Assembly (NCBI GenBank): GCA_002205965.3
Contig: NADL03000705.1
Span: 1,116,001 to 1,180,000 of the forward strand
From: Kappaphycus alvarezii
Taxonomy: Eukaryota; Rhodophyta; Florideophyceae; Gigartinales; Solieriaceae
Length of the DNA stretch: 64,000 nt
Direction of reading: 5' to 3'
Below the pieces are notes generated by a model, which saw nothing but the letters and a program-made list of their open reading frames with translations, had not been told where the DNA came from and searched no databases. Shown here one piece after another: positions 34,401 through 47,912 of this stretch. Positions within the stretch are counted from its first letter, which is position 1; the number at the start of each line of letters is the position of its first letter. Position numbers and translations under genes: made by a program.

Positions 34401-37400
34401 TGGGCTCAACCGATGCCTACAACAGCAAAGGGCCTAGAGAAAATCACCCATTGAAATATCTGCAAGCCGAGAAAGGAACAGGTTGAAAAGCTCCCGGCAT
34501 AAGCGACATTCTCACTGAAAGCGACGACGACAGCGACGAACTCTCGAAGGAAGCGACCTTGAGTAACACGAATACTCGCTTGATGTGACAAATACAGTAC
34601 TGGTTGAGTGCAGCAGGGTACGGTTAGCATTGCTGAACCTGGTAGACGGAGACGCCCTTCTTAGACGCCTTCCACATATCGACTCAACGTGCAGTGGGGG
34701 GTGATGAGAATGCACCGAGAGCGGGAAACCCCAAAATCGACCCAGCGAGGGCTCCGAAGCGAACACGGGCGATCCGTAAGGCAAACTTGGATTTGATTCC
34801 TCTGCGTCCGAGCCCTGTCTGGCCCGGGCGCCGAGCGATGTGAAACAAATTGAAAGAGACCAGTCCCAAGGATTGAAATAGTGAGAAAGGATAGAATGTT
34901 TCGGTGTTTGTACTGATAAATTTGAGACCAAATTTTATGCACTTTCCCCGCCAATTTGAAGAAAAACTATGAACTAATAATGAAGTTTAGATGGTAAAAA
35001 TGTAATACACATTTTTTTGGGTAGTATTCATGTGCGAAAAAGAACCGTACCTCTTTATGATAACGAATACGAAAACTAAACAGTCAATGACACGGATCCA
35101 CTTAAAGCTCCGCAATAAAAGTAAAAGAAAAATGTCATGCCTTCCGCGACAAATAGCTGGCGAAGAACAAATAATATCAAAGGTATTTTCAGAGAAAAGC
35201 ATCCTCTTCCAAGACAAAGGAAGACGCGTTGAGGAATTTGTTTGAAATAAAACCGTCTAACGCGAACACAAATAACATTTTTCATGTCGAGACAGACACT
35301 CGGATGTTAAACAAGCGACAATGAAAAATTCCCTGTCTTCAGAATTTTTCGAACCTATCCAGGACTCTGAGTTCGCATGTAATATTTGTTGCCCACGCAT
35401 GTATACTATATAATTGATCAAAAGAGAGAGCAAAAAATATTTTGACTTTTAAAAGGGACACTGGAACCAATTCCTTTCGACTTCACTCAGAAGATCGCCA
35501 CTCTGCCATTATAAAGAAATTTGAGAAGATTAATTGCAAAATTGATGAGCCATTTACGGAGAAACGCAAAACTTTGCATGGAATGCTTTCGAGCCATTAA
35601 AAATAGAGCATCGTCAAGTACAGCGAAATAAATCAAAAAGAATCTCATTCTTATGGAAATCAGATGTGAGATCCCTTTTTTTCGTGGAACCTCCTTTATT
35701 TTTACAATTTGAGCACGCATCAGTCCTATAGTTGACTTTCTTCGCAAAGTATCATTCTAGGAGAGGACCATTCTAGAATTCGTTAAAGATACTGAATAAT
35801 AACTGGTCAAGCCGAAACCGCTATCAACTGATTCTGTGGGTATATCATTTGAACTTTGGATGCTCAAGGGATGTCAAGACAATTTTGACCATATATCTCA
35901 TAGAGTTGACAAAAAAATCGAAAAAGTGCAGGTTCACGTGACCCTTATTGAGTGTGATAATACAAGCGTTCATTCATTAATCTCAATGATACTGAAATAA
36001 TTAGATAAGTATGAATTCGCAAATGAGTTAATTGCTTGCGTGAAAGATGGCGATGCAAACCTTAAAACGTATACCAATTGTTTACAAAGATCACCTGTTT
36101 TGCTCGAGCTGGAAGAAAAGTTTGTTTCAGTTCCATGTTTCTGCTAACATTTTTTCTATTTCTTGAAATTTGACAATGTCAAAGAGCACTCGTGAAGTTA
36201 TGCCATCAATTTTTATTGATTCAGGTAGAAGTTACCTTCAAAAAGGCATCAAGGACGAGGAGGACACGAAAAAGCCAAATGTTTGGCATTATGCTTGTAA
36301 GTAAGGGACACCTTGAAATATTGATTCCTACCTCTGTGATAACTATATCTTCCAGCTCTGTGGTGAGGATGAAAGTAATTTTGGAGTATAAAGATATTGC
36401 TTCGATATCTTTTGGATTCAATAAAGATAGGATCTTCTGGAAACGGGTTCAGCCTCAAGAGACAGAATACTTTGCGCAATGCCTTTTCGAAACACTGAAA
36501 CATTTATTCGTTTTAAGTCTGAAGAGCCAATGGATCTTTTGTACTTCCGATGAAGCTTTTTTGAGATTGCGAATTGGTATCAAACTTTTGAGGGAAATTA
36601 TAAAACTATTTTTGCAGTTCACTAAGATTATTTCGATCAAAAACTTTATATCCCGGGGTTTAACATTGGTGCAGCTGTTTGTGAATCATTTTGTGATATC
36701 CTTGCCCGATTATTCGAGGAGAAACATCTTTGGTATCGGCTTGCTCATCAATACATTCTTGGTTATATTAAACCCTGCATTCAAAAATATGAAATCAACT
36801 TTAGTATCTCTCCAAACTTCTAATACTTCTAGAGCAAGAAAAATTACATCAGAATATGATGAAGAAGTCACAGTTTCACTATAAGTCAGCCTAAACAGTA
36901 AATATTTTGGTTATAATGATTCAGATAGCGTTTTAATTAAATCTCATCTGTAAGGTGATCAGATTAATTAAATTGAAGACTATTTTACGGATATTCACTT
37001 AGAAAGAAACAAGGTAACATTTCTAATATGGTTCAGTCTGAGCTTCTAATTTTCAGGGAAGAACATTTTGATGGCTCTGTTCTGAGAGATCTTGAGTTCT
37101 TGAAGCACAATGAGTTCAAATTTCCAGATCTCGAAAAATGGAGTTGTTTTTTCTTTGGATTACTGCTACACAAATCGATAACGAAAGATGTTCCAGTTTA
37201 GCAGTTCGAATTTGCAGCTCCTTCAGGAACCGCATATCAATTTATTCAATCAATCATTTCATTACATTTCCTAATAATTGCCCTCAGTGCGTTTCAGAAA
37301 AGGGCATATTGAAAACCGTTGAGGAGTTCAGTGATTTCCGTCTGCTTAAAAAATAAACTGGAAGCAGTAGTGAACTAGAATGAAGATAAATATTGATTGC

Positions 37401-40400
37401 CTAACCCTCAGAGGAATCTCTAGTTCATAGTTTCCGGTACTTTCGATTGGCCATTGAATACTATTAATGGCGTCTATAACCTGTTCCCTGCCTAATAACA
37501 TCTCTACTATGATATTCCCTGCTGCTAGAGTGGCTCAAATATAGGTCCAAGCACAACGGAGACGGTTTATCAGTTTAAGATCATATTCCAAAAGACAGCC
37601 CCTTTTTTCCACAGAGATACACATTTAATTAATTTTTTTCGTCGCCAAAATTCAGAATCGAACTAGATGTTCGATCCATCAAGGTACTACATGGTCCTAC
37701 TGGGCAACAAAACCTGGTATATTAGTGCAATTACTTGTCTTATTTTTTAACTTCTTTATACTGTACCAGTCACATGCCATTTCAATGGGCGGGCACCCGT
37801 TTTACTGATGCCATAAAGTTCTCCTCCATTCGGTTCCTGTACTGGACCCCTAATATTAATGCATTAAAGTTTCTCCATGCTCCACATGGCCGATGTGGGC
37901 CACCTGGCTAGCTCTCAGCTAACAATATAGTCTGATCATACAGCAGACAGCCCTAGTACCAATTCCGTGTAGTTTTTCCCCCATACTGCCAATGCCATGA
38001 AGTTTTATATCATCTTCCAAACACCATTGCACGCGGCCAACGTGGTCCACACTGTTAGCAGTTAGCTGAACCTCGATAATCATATCTTAAATTTATTCCC
38101 TAGTTTCGGCCAGTCGATGTGCACTCTAGATAAGTAATGATTAAATAAATTCTTCATCTCTTATTTTTTCGCTTCTATACTTCCTTTGTATAGTTCCATT
38201 TTTATGTGTGCACGCCCCTTTTTTAATTTTACATATATGGTATGTGCCAAGTCATACATCCGAAACGTTTTACTTAAATGTTCCAATGCTCTGCCTTAAA
38301 AACTTGTGTATATCCAATGGAGCTTTTACCTGCTACAAGTGTTTTTTACATGTCCGTTAAAAACTTTGTCCGTACCGAACTGAACCGCCAAATATAAAGT
38401 TGAATCGCTAAATCTGCCAATCACTCCAGGACTAGAGCACATACCTCAACAATTGGGCTGAGAATTAGTTTTGAAACGACAAAAATATACCAAAACAGCG
38501 ATTCGTCGACCGAATACAGACCTTAGAATTGTATGCTGGCGGATTTTTCTTTTAGAACTGCAAAGAGTTCGTTTTTTGGCAATTCAGTCGCCAACAACAC
38601 CATATATTCCAAAATTTTCGCACAAATTTTCGGAGATATCTTCGGAGCATCCATTATACATTTTTCGATTCCTGTCGCTCAACATTCGCATAATCCCACG
38701 TGAAAAATTATTTCCCAGGTCTTTATGTATGGAGTTCATCCACTTCAGGAGGACTTCAATCAGATGGAAGCATCATGCAACAACTGCCGAAGGCAAAGCG
38801 ATCTTACCCTTTTTTATTGGCACAAACATGATCTCTAACTTTTAGCCAAAGCAATCGTCATCGATAGTTCCTTATTTTGCACCGTTTGCAAAATTGAGTC
38901 ATTGGGTTTCAACGAGAGTGCACGAAACGATTGAAACCTATACAAACCTGAAAACTACAAGGAGCCACTCAAGGCAATTCAAGTTAAATCCTCTGTTTTC
39001 AGAGACACAGGCTCTTAATACCAAGCATGAGAAAGTTAAAGACCATCAGAGCTCGGAACAGGAGAACAAAAACGCCCCTCTCAGTTCAAACGAGGATATA
39101 ACTATTTCCAAATCAAAAATCTATAGGTGCTTCCATCTCCTTCAATACCTGTGAGCGACGACAGCTTCAACAATAGGGTGATCCTCAGAAAAAGAGGGTA
39201 GTTACTACCACTCGTTCTCCCTCAGTTTTACTAGCCCGCTCAGCCTACTGGATACTTCCAAAATTTCTCCGCTGTACCCCCGAAAATTTTAAGGGAAGCT
39301 TAACGGAGGGGGACGTAATTTTTCAAAAAAAAATAAAAACGGTGAGTACGCTCACATAAAAATTTTGATGCGACTGTTTTGGGATTACTCAAGACCTAAT
39401 ATTTTATTCTTATGAGGTAAAACTTCTGGATTACTCCGAGGCTGGAGCTATAGCTCCTATCTTCGCTACCCAGCAAGGGGAGAACTAGGAGCACTAATGC
39501 ATGAAGAACTTTTTCACGTCAGAACCTATTGCTAGATCTATCCAATGTCAATATTTCATATCTCATTGCGTTGCTACGGTGATAAGTAGCAAATTGACGA
39601 AATATAAAAAAGATTGCCACGACGTTAGCAAGGGATAACATCCGAAAGCTGCAGAATCACGGGAAAAATCGAAAAACGCAAAATAAGTAACAGTTTCTTG
39701 GTCTCTTTGCCATTTACCACCTAACTAAGGGTACTTATCCATAAAGAGCTTTTTAAGTCAAAAGCCATTTCTGGGTCCCTCCGAAGTGGATTCCTTTCCG
39801 GCCTTTCTACAGCGGAATTTTCACCAATATCATTGAGTTCAGAGTGATAACTCTTGAGATACTATGTATTCTCAGGGCTTTGTTACGCAAGGACAAATAT
39901 TCTTCCATATTCAGTGCCTTACCTTCTCCTGTTATTTCAAATGGGAATGGATACTATTTTTTGCTATAAGGTAGCAGGTTCAGTCATGAGAGACTCCCTT
40001 ACATCAGAACCCAGTTAAAAATCTCTCCTACGTCACAGCCTTACTTTTCTTCTTTAAAAAAATTCTAGCGGTATTTTTAACCCCAGAATAATGCTCCAAA
40101 AAAACAGTGAGCTGAGTTCTATACCTAATTCAGGTACTTTTGGGCTGTGTTGCGAGGCTTGACCGTCCTACAAATATCCCCGCTCGGAGCGCCATTTTTG
40201 AAAAAAAATTTCTCGGTGCTGATAGATTTCGGATTCCTTGACAAACTCCATCACAAGATTAAAGATACTTACTTCTTTACCGGCTCCAATGATTTTTATC
40301 ATTTTTCGGGCCCTTTTCTTTCTTTTAATTCAAAAAATGCGTGTAGATCTTCATTAATCCTTCCAAGAGCACCTTTCTAACTGTCAGTCATACAGCTTTC

Positions 40401-41196
40401 CTTTACTATGCGTAGAAAAAAAGGAGCCTTCTCTTTACTATTGAAAAATTGATGTGGCTATATGATAATATGATCGTGCAAAACTCGAAGACCTTCACTA
40501 CCTAACTTTACATTTTTTGGTTCAGTAGAACGCATCTTTATATATCTTCTAGAACTACAAAAGAAAAGTCCCTAACACCTTCGCAAACCTAAAGAAAGCG
40601 AGCGTTACAACACTATCTGTACCGACCAAAATTTGCCGGGGGAAATGCAGGTGCAACCCATTGCATATGCCCTCAGAATATATCCCTTTCGTAAGATAGA
40701 AATCTGAGCCTGTAACCAAGTTGAACATGTGCAATAACATATGGATCGAAATTACGTAACGAATAGACTGAAACACATTTCCACATTACATCGAAAGATT
40801 ACGAGTCAAAACAATAGGTAATCTCTGAACCAACACACTTGAACATGAAAATAAAAACAAAGTCAAATACATAATACCCTAAAAAGACTTCCTGGTAGCT
40901 TGTCTACATATTGGAAACTCAGCTGATTAGATATACCAACAGGTACACACATTAGGGATCCATCCTAAGACGAAGCACCCCGTTCCGTTAGCCACTGTAC
41001 AACAGCAGAGCAGAAAATCGAACTGTACCGCATATTTAGCAATGCTACCATAAGGCTATATTTCCGCCGCCAGAACTTCAGCCAGAAGAATTCCCTGTGC
41101 TTTTCTGATAGCTCTCGTCAGCTTCATTTGCTCAAGCACCTGGCGAATCCCCATCAATCATTCAGAGCGAAAGCCTGTTCGGTTTAACAAGTCTAC
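34401..41196. other. AT-rich, gene-free region
   Basis: About 6.8 kb. The longest open frame (36,192-36,884 +, 230 codons) is rich in Ile/Leu/Phe/Lys/Ser as expected from AT-rich noise, and shows no domain. A minus frame at 34,512-34,954 is open in three phases because stops are rare there. I see no supported gene, RNA or intact element; probably old retroelement debris. Confidence 0.4.
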
Positions 41197-41720
41197 TGTA
41201 AAAATTAATTGATACGCAAAGGTCCAAAATAGATATTTACAAATAATAATTAATAAATTACCTGAATAGGACTGAGAACAATAATAAAAAGGAAGTCAAT
41301 ATTTATTGATCGACGGGGATATTTCAATGGCCCGACACTTGCAAAAATTTTCTAACAGTCTAGGACTATTTATATGGCAGATCAGAATAGAAAGCTAAAG
41401 TATTATTCTACCGCTATAATAATAATTTGAGACCAAATTCATGCTCAATAATAGTCGTAGAATAATTATCCAGGTGATCATTCTCCTTATAATAATGATT
41501 ATTTAAAATGTGGGGTAGTAGGAGGGCTGTATTAGGGGAAATGTTGAAAAAGTAGGCAAATCGCATGTAGCGCTCCAAATTAGGCATGCTACATTATATA
41601 GTAAATGCAGAGAAAAATACCCAAAATCACACATTCTGTATTGTGGCACGCAACTCCCGCCAAATTTGAGCCCTTTCGAGTACGACCTGCGAAAAAACTG
41701 TCAAAAATCCACAAAATGAG

Positions 41721-41950
41721 AGCCAATGAAAAAATTAAGCAGCAGCAGCATCATCAGCAGTAGCAAAGCTTAATTCCATTGGCTGCTGAATTTTAATTTT
41801 TTACAAACCAATGCGCACCGAGTGCACGCGTGCCTGTGCTGCGATTGGCTCTTAAAGAATTTTTAATATTTTACGCTCGTTTGCTGTAGGGCTAGCGATT
41901 TGGGCCAATGGGCTGGTGCAAAGCTGGCATGGCAATGCGCCCATTGGCCC
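41721..41950. promoter_or_regulatory. Cluster of six CCAAT boxes in two inverted repeats
   Basis: CCAAT or ATTGG occurs at 41,723, 41,778, 41,808, 41,844, 41,905 and 41,943. Two pairs form inverted repeats: AGCCAATG...AATTAAGC (41,721-41,740 with 41,768-41,784, loop of AGC/CAT triplets) and the perfect 12-mer GGGCCAATGGGC (41,902-41,913 with 41,939-41,950). CCAAT boxes bind NF-Y in plants and algae. The cluster ends 175 bases upstream of the coding-like segment at 42,125. Confidence 0.6.
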
Positions 41951-42124
41951 CGATTCTAAGGTATGCCTGACTTCACTTTTCAGTGCAGCTGGTTACGGTT
42001 GGTACCTAATTTCTGAATTCAGCGCCATAGCGCCACCGTCCTGCATGAATAACTACGTATTTCCCCACCCACTACCACCCCTACGCACACCTTTACGCCC
42101 GCCACTACGCCTACCACCACGAAA

Positions 42125-42592
42125 ATGGACCCTTATGAGCGCGAGTTTTATGACATGGTCAGAACCGTTTTTCTCAACTGCAGCTTCGGATACGGCGCAT
42201 GTCTGCTGCGCTAGTTGCTCATCACAATGCTACAGAAATGTTGGGCCTTGAGTATATAAAGCTGCTGTAAATGCATTCATATGTGTTTGGAGAGAAAGGT
42301 GGGCCGATATTGCATTTGGGGCTGCGATACACCTACTGGATGAGATAGTCTACGAGGTGAGCGCGGTGAGCTGTTGAAAGTTTTCCTGAATACTGAATGG
42401 TCTCGACTGAACATTGCAATTCGTTGTGCACCGTATTTCAGATAAAGAGAAGGACAGTTTTGATTCGCTCCCGGACAGCTCTATGTGGCACTTTCTCGCG
42501 CTACAATATCCCAACACGTTTTACGGCTTCATCATCCAGAAGATCGTCCCCGAAACCCCCAATCCATCCATCCTATGCCCGTAGTTGTCAAG
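42125..42592 (+). pseudogene. Unrecognised coding segment within the insertion
   Basis: ATG at 42,125 opens MDPYEREFYDMVRTVFLNCS. Later protein-like blocks in neighbouring frames are ALVAHHNATEMLGLEYIKLL, RWADIAFGAAIHLLDEIVYE and SSMWHFLALQYPNTFYGFII (ending PNPSILCP near 42,585). Composition (Trp, Tyr, Cys, His, balanced charge) is far better than chance for this AT-rich region. It appears interrupted about three times. I do not recognise the family; it could be a captured host gene or the gene of an unknown element. A TATATAAA at about 42,252 lies within it. Confidence 0.35.
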
Positions 42593-45530
42593 AACCCTGT
42601 TCTACCTGAAGCAGTTGATTTGTCGAGGACCGGTTTGACTTTGATTATATTGTGTCGATATAGTAGACCTGACATTGAGTAAACACACAATATGCATGAA
42701 AAAGATGTAGTTCCCGCTGATATTTACTCCACGCTGAAGCGTTTCTCTTGCATAGAAAAGCGAGACTCCGCGAAGCGGGATCGAAGCTTTCGGTCTTGTT
42801 AATCCAAATAATAATCTGCTGGCAATATAATTCCAGTAATTATAATTGCAGAATTTAAAAAAACTGACAGACATAAAAATTGCTTCACATGTAATACAGT
42901 ATAAAACATGGGCCAGTGAAAATTAGATAAAACTATTTTCGATGATTCCACTATTTTTCATCACTGTATTCGATATGGAAAACCAATTAAATAGTTTCAC
43001 AATACTTCTAAAAATATTTTTCCAATTTTCAGACTACTTCCCCTGCGAAAAATATGAATAGTATATATTATTGTCCTGTTGACTGAAATGAATCACGAGA
43101 TAAAGTATTACTCATATTCATAGGTATAGGTCTATCAAATAGAAGAAGCTTGAGTGTGTCAGATACAAGACTGTCCGTTTTTGTCAACGAGTCGGATGGA
43201 TTTATTGAGCCAGGTATCCGAAGCATTTTCTTGATCTTTCTTGTTTTAAAATTATAACTCATTAAATAGACATCAGCTCTTATTGATTTGTATTCAGGTA
43301 CACGGTATTTGGGAAAAGAGCTGATAAATCCTTCAAGTCCATAGCAATATGTAGGGGAACCTTAATATTGAGTATCTTACTGTGTGCTGCTGCAATAATT
43401 TTTCCTTCTTCAATATCTTCCCCTGGAGCTAATATTTCAGCAGATGCAATTGATTTGAAAGGAAGCCGTGATAAATGTGAGTGCCAATAAATTGTATGAA
43501 ATATAGATTTTCGATTTGAAAAACCAATTAAGAGTCCAACTATAGATCCAAGTTGCGCATTTGTCGAGTCAGCAGATTCTCCTGCATCAGAAACAACAAC
43601 TACTGAAAAAATAAAATTTCTAGAATTTTCCAGGCGTCGATATGTTCTGTTAGAGCCGAAAGATTTTCAATTTCGTAACATCGAAGACTGAATGGATAAA
43701 TCACGAACCAATAGATTGGACCTTCTTTGTTGCAAATAACTGGCTTTAAAAGCAGATATATGAGAAGCAACCATGCCCAAATAGACAATCGAACAGTTCA
43801 GAGAATTAAAGGTAAGTTTTTCAAAATAATTTATTTCTTCATATGATTGTTTCCGGCGATTTATGGATATATTGTGAGGTTAAAATCCACTTACTTTTTC
43901 ATAAGCTGATACATTAATTTTGTAATCATCGAGCTGTGTAATTTTAACACCATTAAAATTGAAAGACCCAGGCATTGCACTATTGTTCCAAGCTTATCTA
44001 TGTTTCCAAGGTTTTGAATAAGTTTTTTCATGATTTGATCCGGTCTAGCAATAAGTGTGTCATCAACCAATTTAGCGGTAAGTAGCATCAATGACTCTTT
44101 TGAACAAATAAAAAGTAATTGAGGAACATAAACCACTTATAGACCATAAACCACACATAAACCACTGATTGCAAACCAAGATCAAAAAATTTATTATCCG
44201 AATGTATTCGCCGTTTTGCATTCGCGTTGACTAAGCCATACGATGCAGAAAGTAATATCCAATAAAAATATTTTTCTGTGCAGTCTCGAGGGGCCTCACG
44301 TAAGCATCGTGATTTGCTGATCCAGATTATATAAATGCTGATTTGACGACTACCTTTGATACATTCAATTTTTAAATTGTAGCAATGGATAAAAGCACTC
44401 TAATTGCCATTGGTGAACAAGATTCTGAATCTTTCTTTAGATATTTTTTCTCCTTATCCTCATTTACATGCGGAGCAACCTGTGCCTCCCAATAATATTT
44501 TTCATCATCCACACTTTTAATCTTGTATAAAACGTGACTGGATATTACATTTGAGTCTGGAGGATTTTTTGAAACATGAATTTTCGAACAAGTCCTTAAA
44601 ATTGTTTTCTTCTATTCTGCATGCATTGGAAATAATGTGAGATCGAAGTCCCGATGCTTAGTGAAGTAAAAACCCTTTAGATCCAAACCTCTTGTAATAA
44701 ATATCCGGATCTTCTTTTTCCGAAGATTTCAATTCTGTTCCAGGAAATAATGCAATTTCATGAGCATCAACTGCACTATTTTCATTCAATGGAATGTGAA
44801 TCAAATTTCCAGGCTTAAGAAAGTTATTTTAGGTTTCAATCGGTGCATGTTCAAGAGATCATAAATTTTTAGATTCTGAAATATTTTCATCATTTTCTGC
44901 CTCAGTTTGATTAAAATCACAGTCATCAAATTGTTCTTCTATATTGTTTTCACATAAATTCCTGATTTAATGAATACCTAATTGTTCACAATGTTCTGAA
45001 TTTTCACCCACAGAATTACTAATTGACTCGTCCAATAAATAATTCGTTTTTTGAAGTTGATACGCAAGTTCATTTGACGAGACTGAGTGAAGAACGTCTT
45101 CAATTGCTGCATTAATAAATCTTCCATTAGATCCAGGAACTTTTAACAATAAAAGATCTTTTATCGATTTTTTAAAATTGGTCTTGGAGATGACCATGAT
45201 CCTCTTTTTTAGTTTGGCGGATGAATAAAAATTTCCACAATATCGCCAACGTTAATTGAAATATCGGTCACAGACTTGGATTTCAGGATAAGGTTTAATT
45301 ACCTCTTGGCAATTAGCTCATAATGAGCCCTTTTGAAATAATTCGGTATATTTTGATGACCAGTATTATCGATGAGTCTTGTGTGACCAGTGGCGAGTTT
45401 ATATGAAGAGACGGCATCTTTTCCATATAAATTCCATATAAATCATTCGATATTTAAAATATTCGAGCAACGTGAACAGTATCATTTCCATATGGTTCGG
45501 ATAATTTTAAACGTAGGAATATATCTCTTA

Positions 45531-45570
45531 ATATTATTAATATTAATATTAATATTAATATCTCTTAATA
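45531..45570. repeat. (TATTAA)n microsatellite
   Basis: About five hexamer units within the decayed Copia internal region. Confidence 0.7.
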
Positions 45571-47538
45571 TTTTTGTTTCGATTCAATAGTATTTTTGTG
45601 ACGGCGAGAACCAATAGGAATAAAATGTAATACCTTTTTCCTCTAGATAGCTTTCAAAAATATCATTGTCAAACGCCTGATCTCCCATTATGATATTAGG
45701 GTCCCAAAAGGGTGCTAACCGGGGAGTTTCAAAACAATTAATACAATTTTCCATTTTCAAGGAGGGCACAAGAGCACCAGTTGAAAATTTGGTAACTGAG
45801 TCCATGATATGAAATATATCCAAAATTTCCACAAAAAAAGTGATCCATACAAACCAATTCATTAAATCCGCGACACAGAGAACTTGAAGATACTGCACGA
45901 CGATGAGATGGTTTTTCTGTGACATCGCAAAAATTGCAAGAGCCAACCATGTTTTATCAGTATTTTTGCATTCATCGTCCCAGATAAAGTTTCTTTGTAA
46001 TCATAATTTCATGCAATCATAATTTGAGTGACCAAATACATGTTTCTGGACCTCATTAATTATTTTCTTTTTTTTCCGTCCAATATAAATTTTTTTGTTT
46101 TACTGAAATTGTTGGAACATATTGTTGATAGAAATGAATTTTCCATACGGTCGGAGGTTTGTATAAATATATTTCCAGGAACATAGCAATGCCACCAATG
46201 TTATTGAATCGGTTGAGTTACTTGCGGAATTGAATTCTATGCGGTTACCCGCCATATGAATAATATTTGACTTTTTTGTATTATTTCTTCCGATAATCCA
46301 TTGCAATGGTCCACTAATTATCAGATATCTTATTTTAACCTGATTAACATTATCTGAAATAGTTCATAGAAATATACAGCCGATTATTTTCTTTTTTGTC
46401 TTGAATGAGCTCCATTTCCATGTTGCCAGAAGGTAGTTTCTTTGACAGATTCCGGAAGATCATCTAGATTTCCATTCTATTTAGGTAAAATAAATTTTGA
46501 AAGTGCTCCAAATTCAACAACTCCTATTCCACTATACGGTGGTCCATCATCAAGTAACGGACTGGGTTAAAATACGTTTGATGGAGAATCAAGCACAGTT
46601 TTAGCCATCTGAAATGTTACAGAACCAGCTATATTTTTGTTTTTAATATTTTCCGTATTTTCCATTTTTTATGATGACCCTTTAAAATTTTTAGTACCCT
46701 TGCATTTATATTTTTCATAATTCCAATCTCCAATTTCAGCACATTCGTCACAAGTTGATTTTGCCTTGAGTGACGCGAATTATTCACGTTATATTTTATG
46801 CTTGGGATTTTTCTTGAAGTTTTTCTTTTCTCAGTATGAAATATTTAATTGATTTGAAGAAACATATTTTCACGAATTATCATTATCTTGTCTTGCTTTT
46901 TTCGGTTTATCGTATGCGCGAATAATAGATGATATTTCGGAAATTTTAATCGATTCTAAAATTTTTCCTTTTTTCATATCGCCTTTTTCATTGTGCTTCA
47001 GAGAAACAGCAGACAAAATGGATACTCGCTTGTTTGAATCAATTTTCTAGTGAGCCAGGAGTAGAAATGATACCAGTGCCTCACGTAATTTCGAAGTGCC
47101 AGTAGATGAATGAAATCGGGCAATTTGAGCATCAAACCGTGATTCAAAATTTTTGAAAGACTCATTATCACCACGAGTGGTCTGCAAAAGATCCAAGAAT
47201 TTTTGAATTTTATCAGATATTGATGATAGAGGATCTACCTTATCAATAGCGTTGGGAATCTGCAATGCACCATTTTCAGATTGAATATCTGTATCTGGAT
47301 TTTTTTTACAGATTTCAAGAGCGCGTCCATATAACTATGATTGTAAAACAAGACCTTGTTCGGTTTTCGGAACCTTATTAGAATTAGATACTGGTATTAA
47401 ATCATGGACACATTTCTGTTTGTGTACAGCATCAAAATAATTTTCCTGAGGTCCTTTACCATCCGTCCAAAGAGCCGTTCTGAGATCCCATGGAAATTTC
47501 GGCCTTGAAGGGAGTTCAGGGCGATCTGGTCCCATAAC

Positions 47539-47912
47539 TGTAAGACTTAAATGATACGCGTAGGTCCACAATAGATAATTCCAAATAAATGAATAGTAAA
47601 TTACCTGAATAGGTCTGAGAACAATAATAAAAAGAATCCCAATATTTATTGTGATCGACGGGGATATTTCGATGACCCGAGACTTGCAAAAATTTTCTCA
47701 CAGCCTAAGACTGTTTATACCGCAGATCAGAGTAGAAAGCTACAAAGATGATTCCACCAGTATAATAATAATCGTAGACCAAATTCATGCTCAATAATTG
47801 TAGAATAATTATCCAGGTGAGTATTAATCCAAATATTAAGTTGCTGGCATTTTAATTCCAGTAATTATAACTGCAGAATTTAAAAACCAACTGACAGACA
47901 TAAAAATTGCTT
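47539..47912 (-). repeat. 5' LTR of the Copia element
   Basis: About 374 bases, matching the two halves of the 3' LTR at 41.2-42.9 kb and the plus-strand LTR at 31.2 kb. It contains a TATA-like TATAAACAGTCTTAGG on the minus strand. Confidence 0.7.

Larger units (their letters stand above)
41481..42796. mobile_element. 1.3-kb insertion inside the Copia 3' LTR
   Basis: LTR similarity stops at about 41,480 (after CCAGGTGA) and resumes at about 42,797 (TTAATCCAAATAATAATCTG), positions only a few bases apart in the other two LTR copies. The insert has no recognised terminal repeats, but holds a palindromic CCAAT cluster, a TATA sequence and a coding-like segment. Its class is unknown. Confidence 0.6.
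41197..47912 (-). mobile_element. Copia LTR retrotransposon, old, with an insertion in its 3' LTR
   Basis: LTRs: 5' LTR 47,539-47,912 and 3' LTR 42,893-42,797 plus 41,480-41,197, the latter split by a 1.3-kb insertion. LTRs begin TG and end TACA. Parts from 5' to 3': Gag with the UBN2-like segment TTRGDNESFKNFESRFDAQI (about 47.1-47.2 kb), a degenerate Cys-rich knuckle (about 46.7 kb), integrase core end with NIIMGDQAFDNDIFESYLEE (about 45.65 kb), reverse transcriptase with KLVDDTLIARPDQ (about 44.05 kb) and RNase H end with RIPGSINPSDSLTK (about 43.2 kb). Integrase before reverse transcriptase is the Copia order. Long decayed, with many breaks; LTR divergence suggests considerable age. Confidence 0.75.

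Noticed and set aside
34512-34954. Overlapping minus frames of 139, 97 and 61 codons
   Set aside because: All three phases are open at once because stops are scarce; none shows a family.
36192-36884. 230-codon plus frame, the longest in 34-41 kb
   Set aside because: Ile/Leu/Phe/Ser/Lys-biased with no motif order; fits AT-rich chance or decayed repeat.
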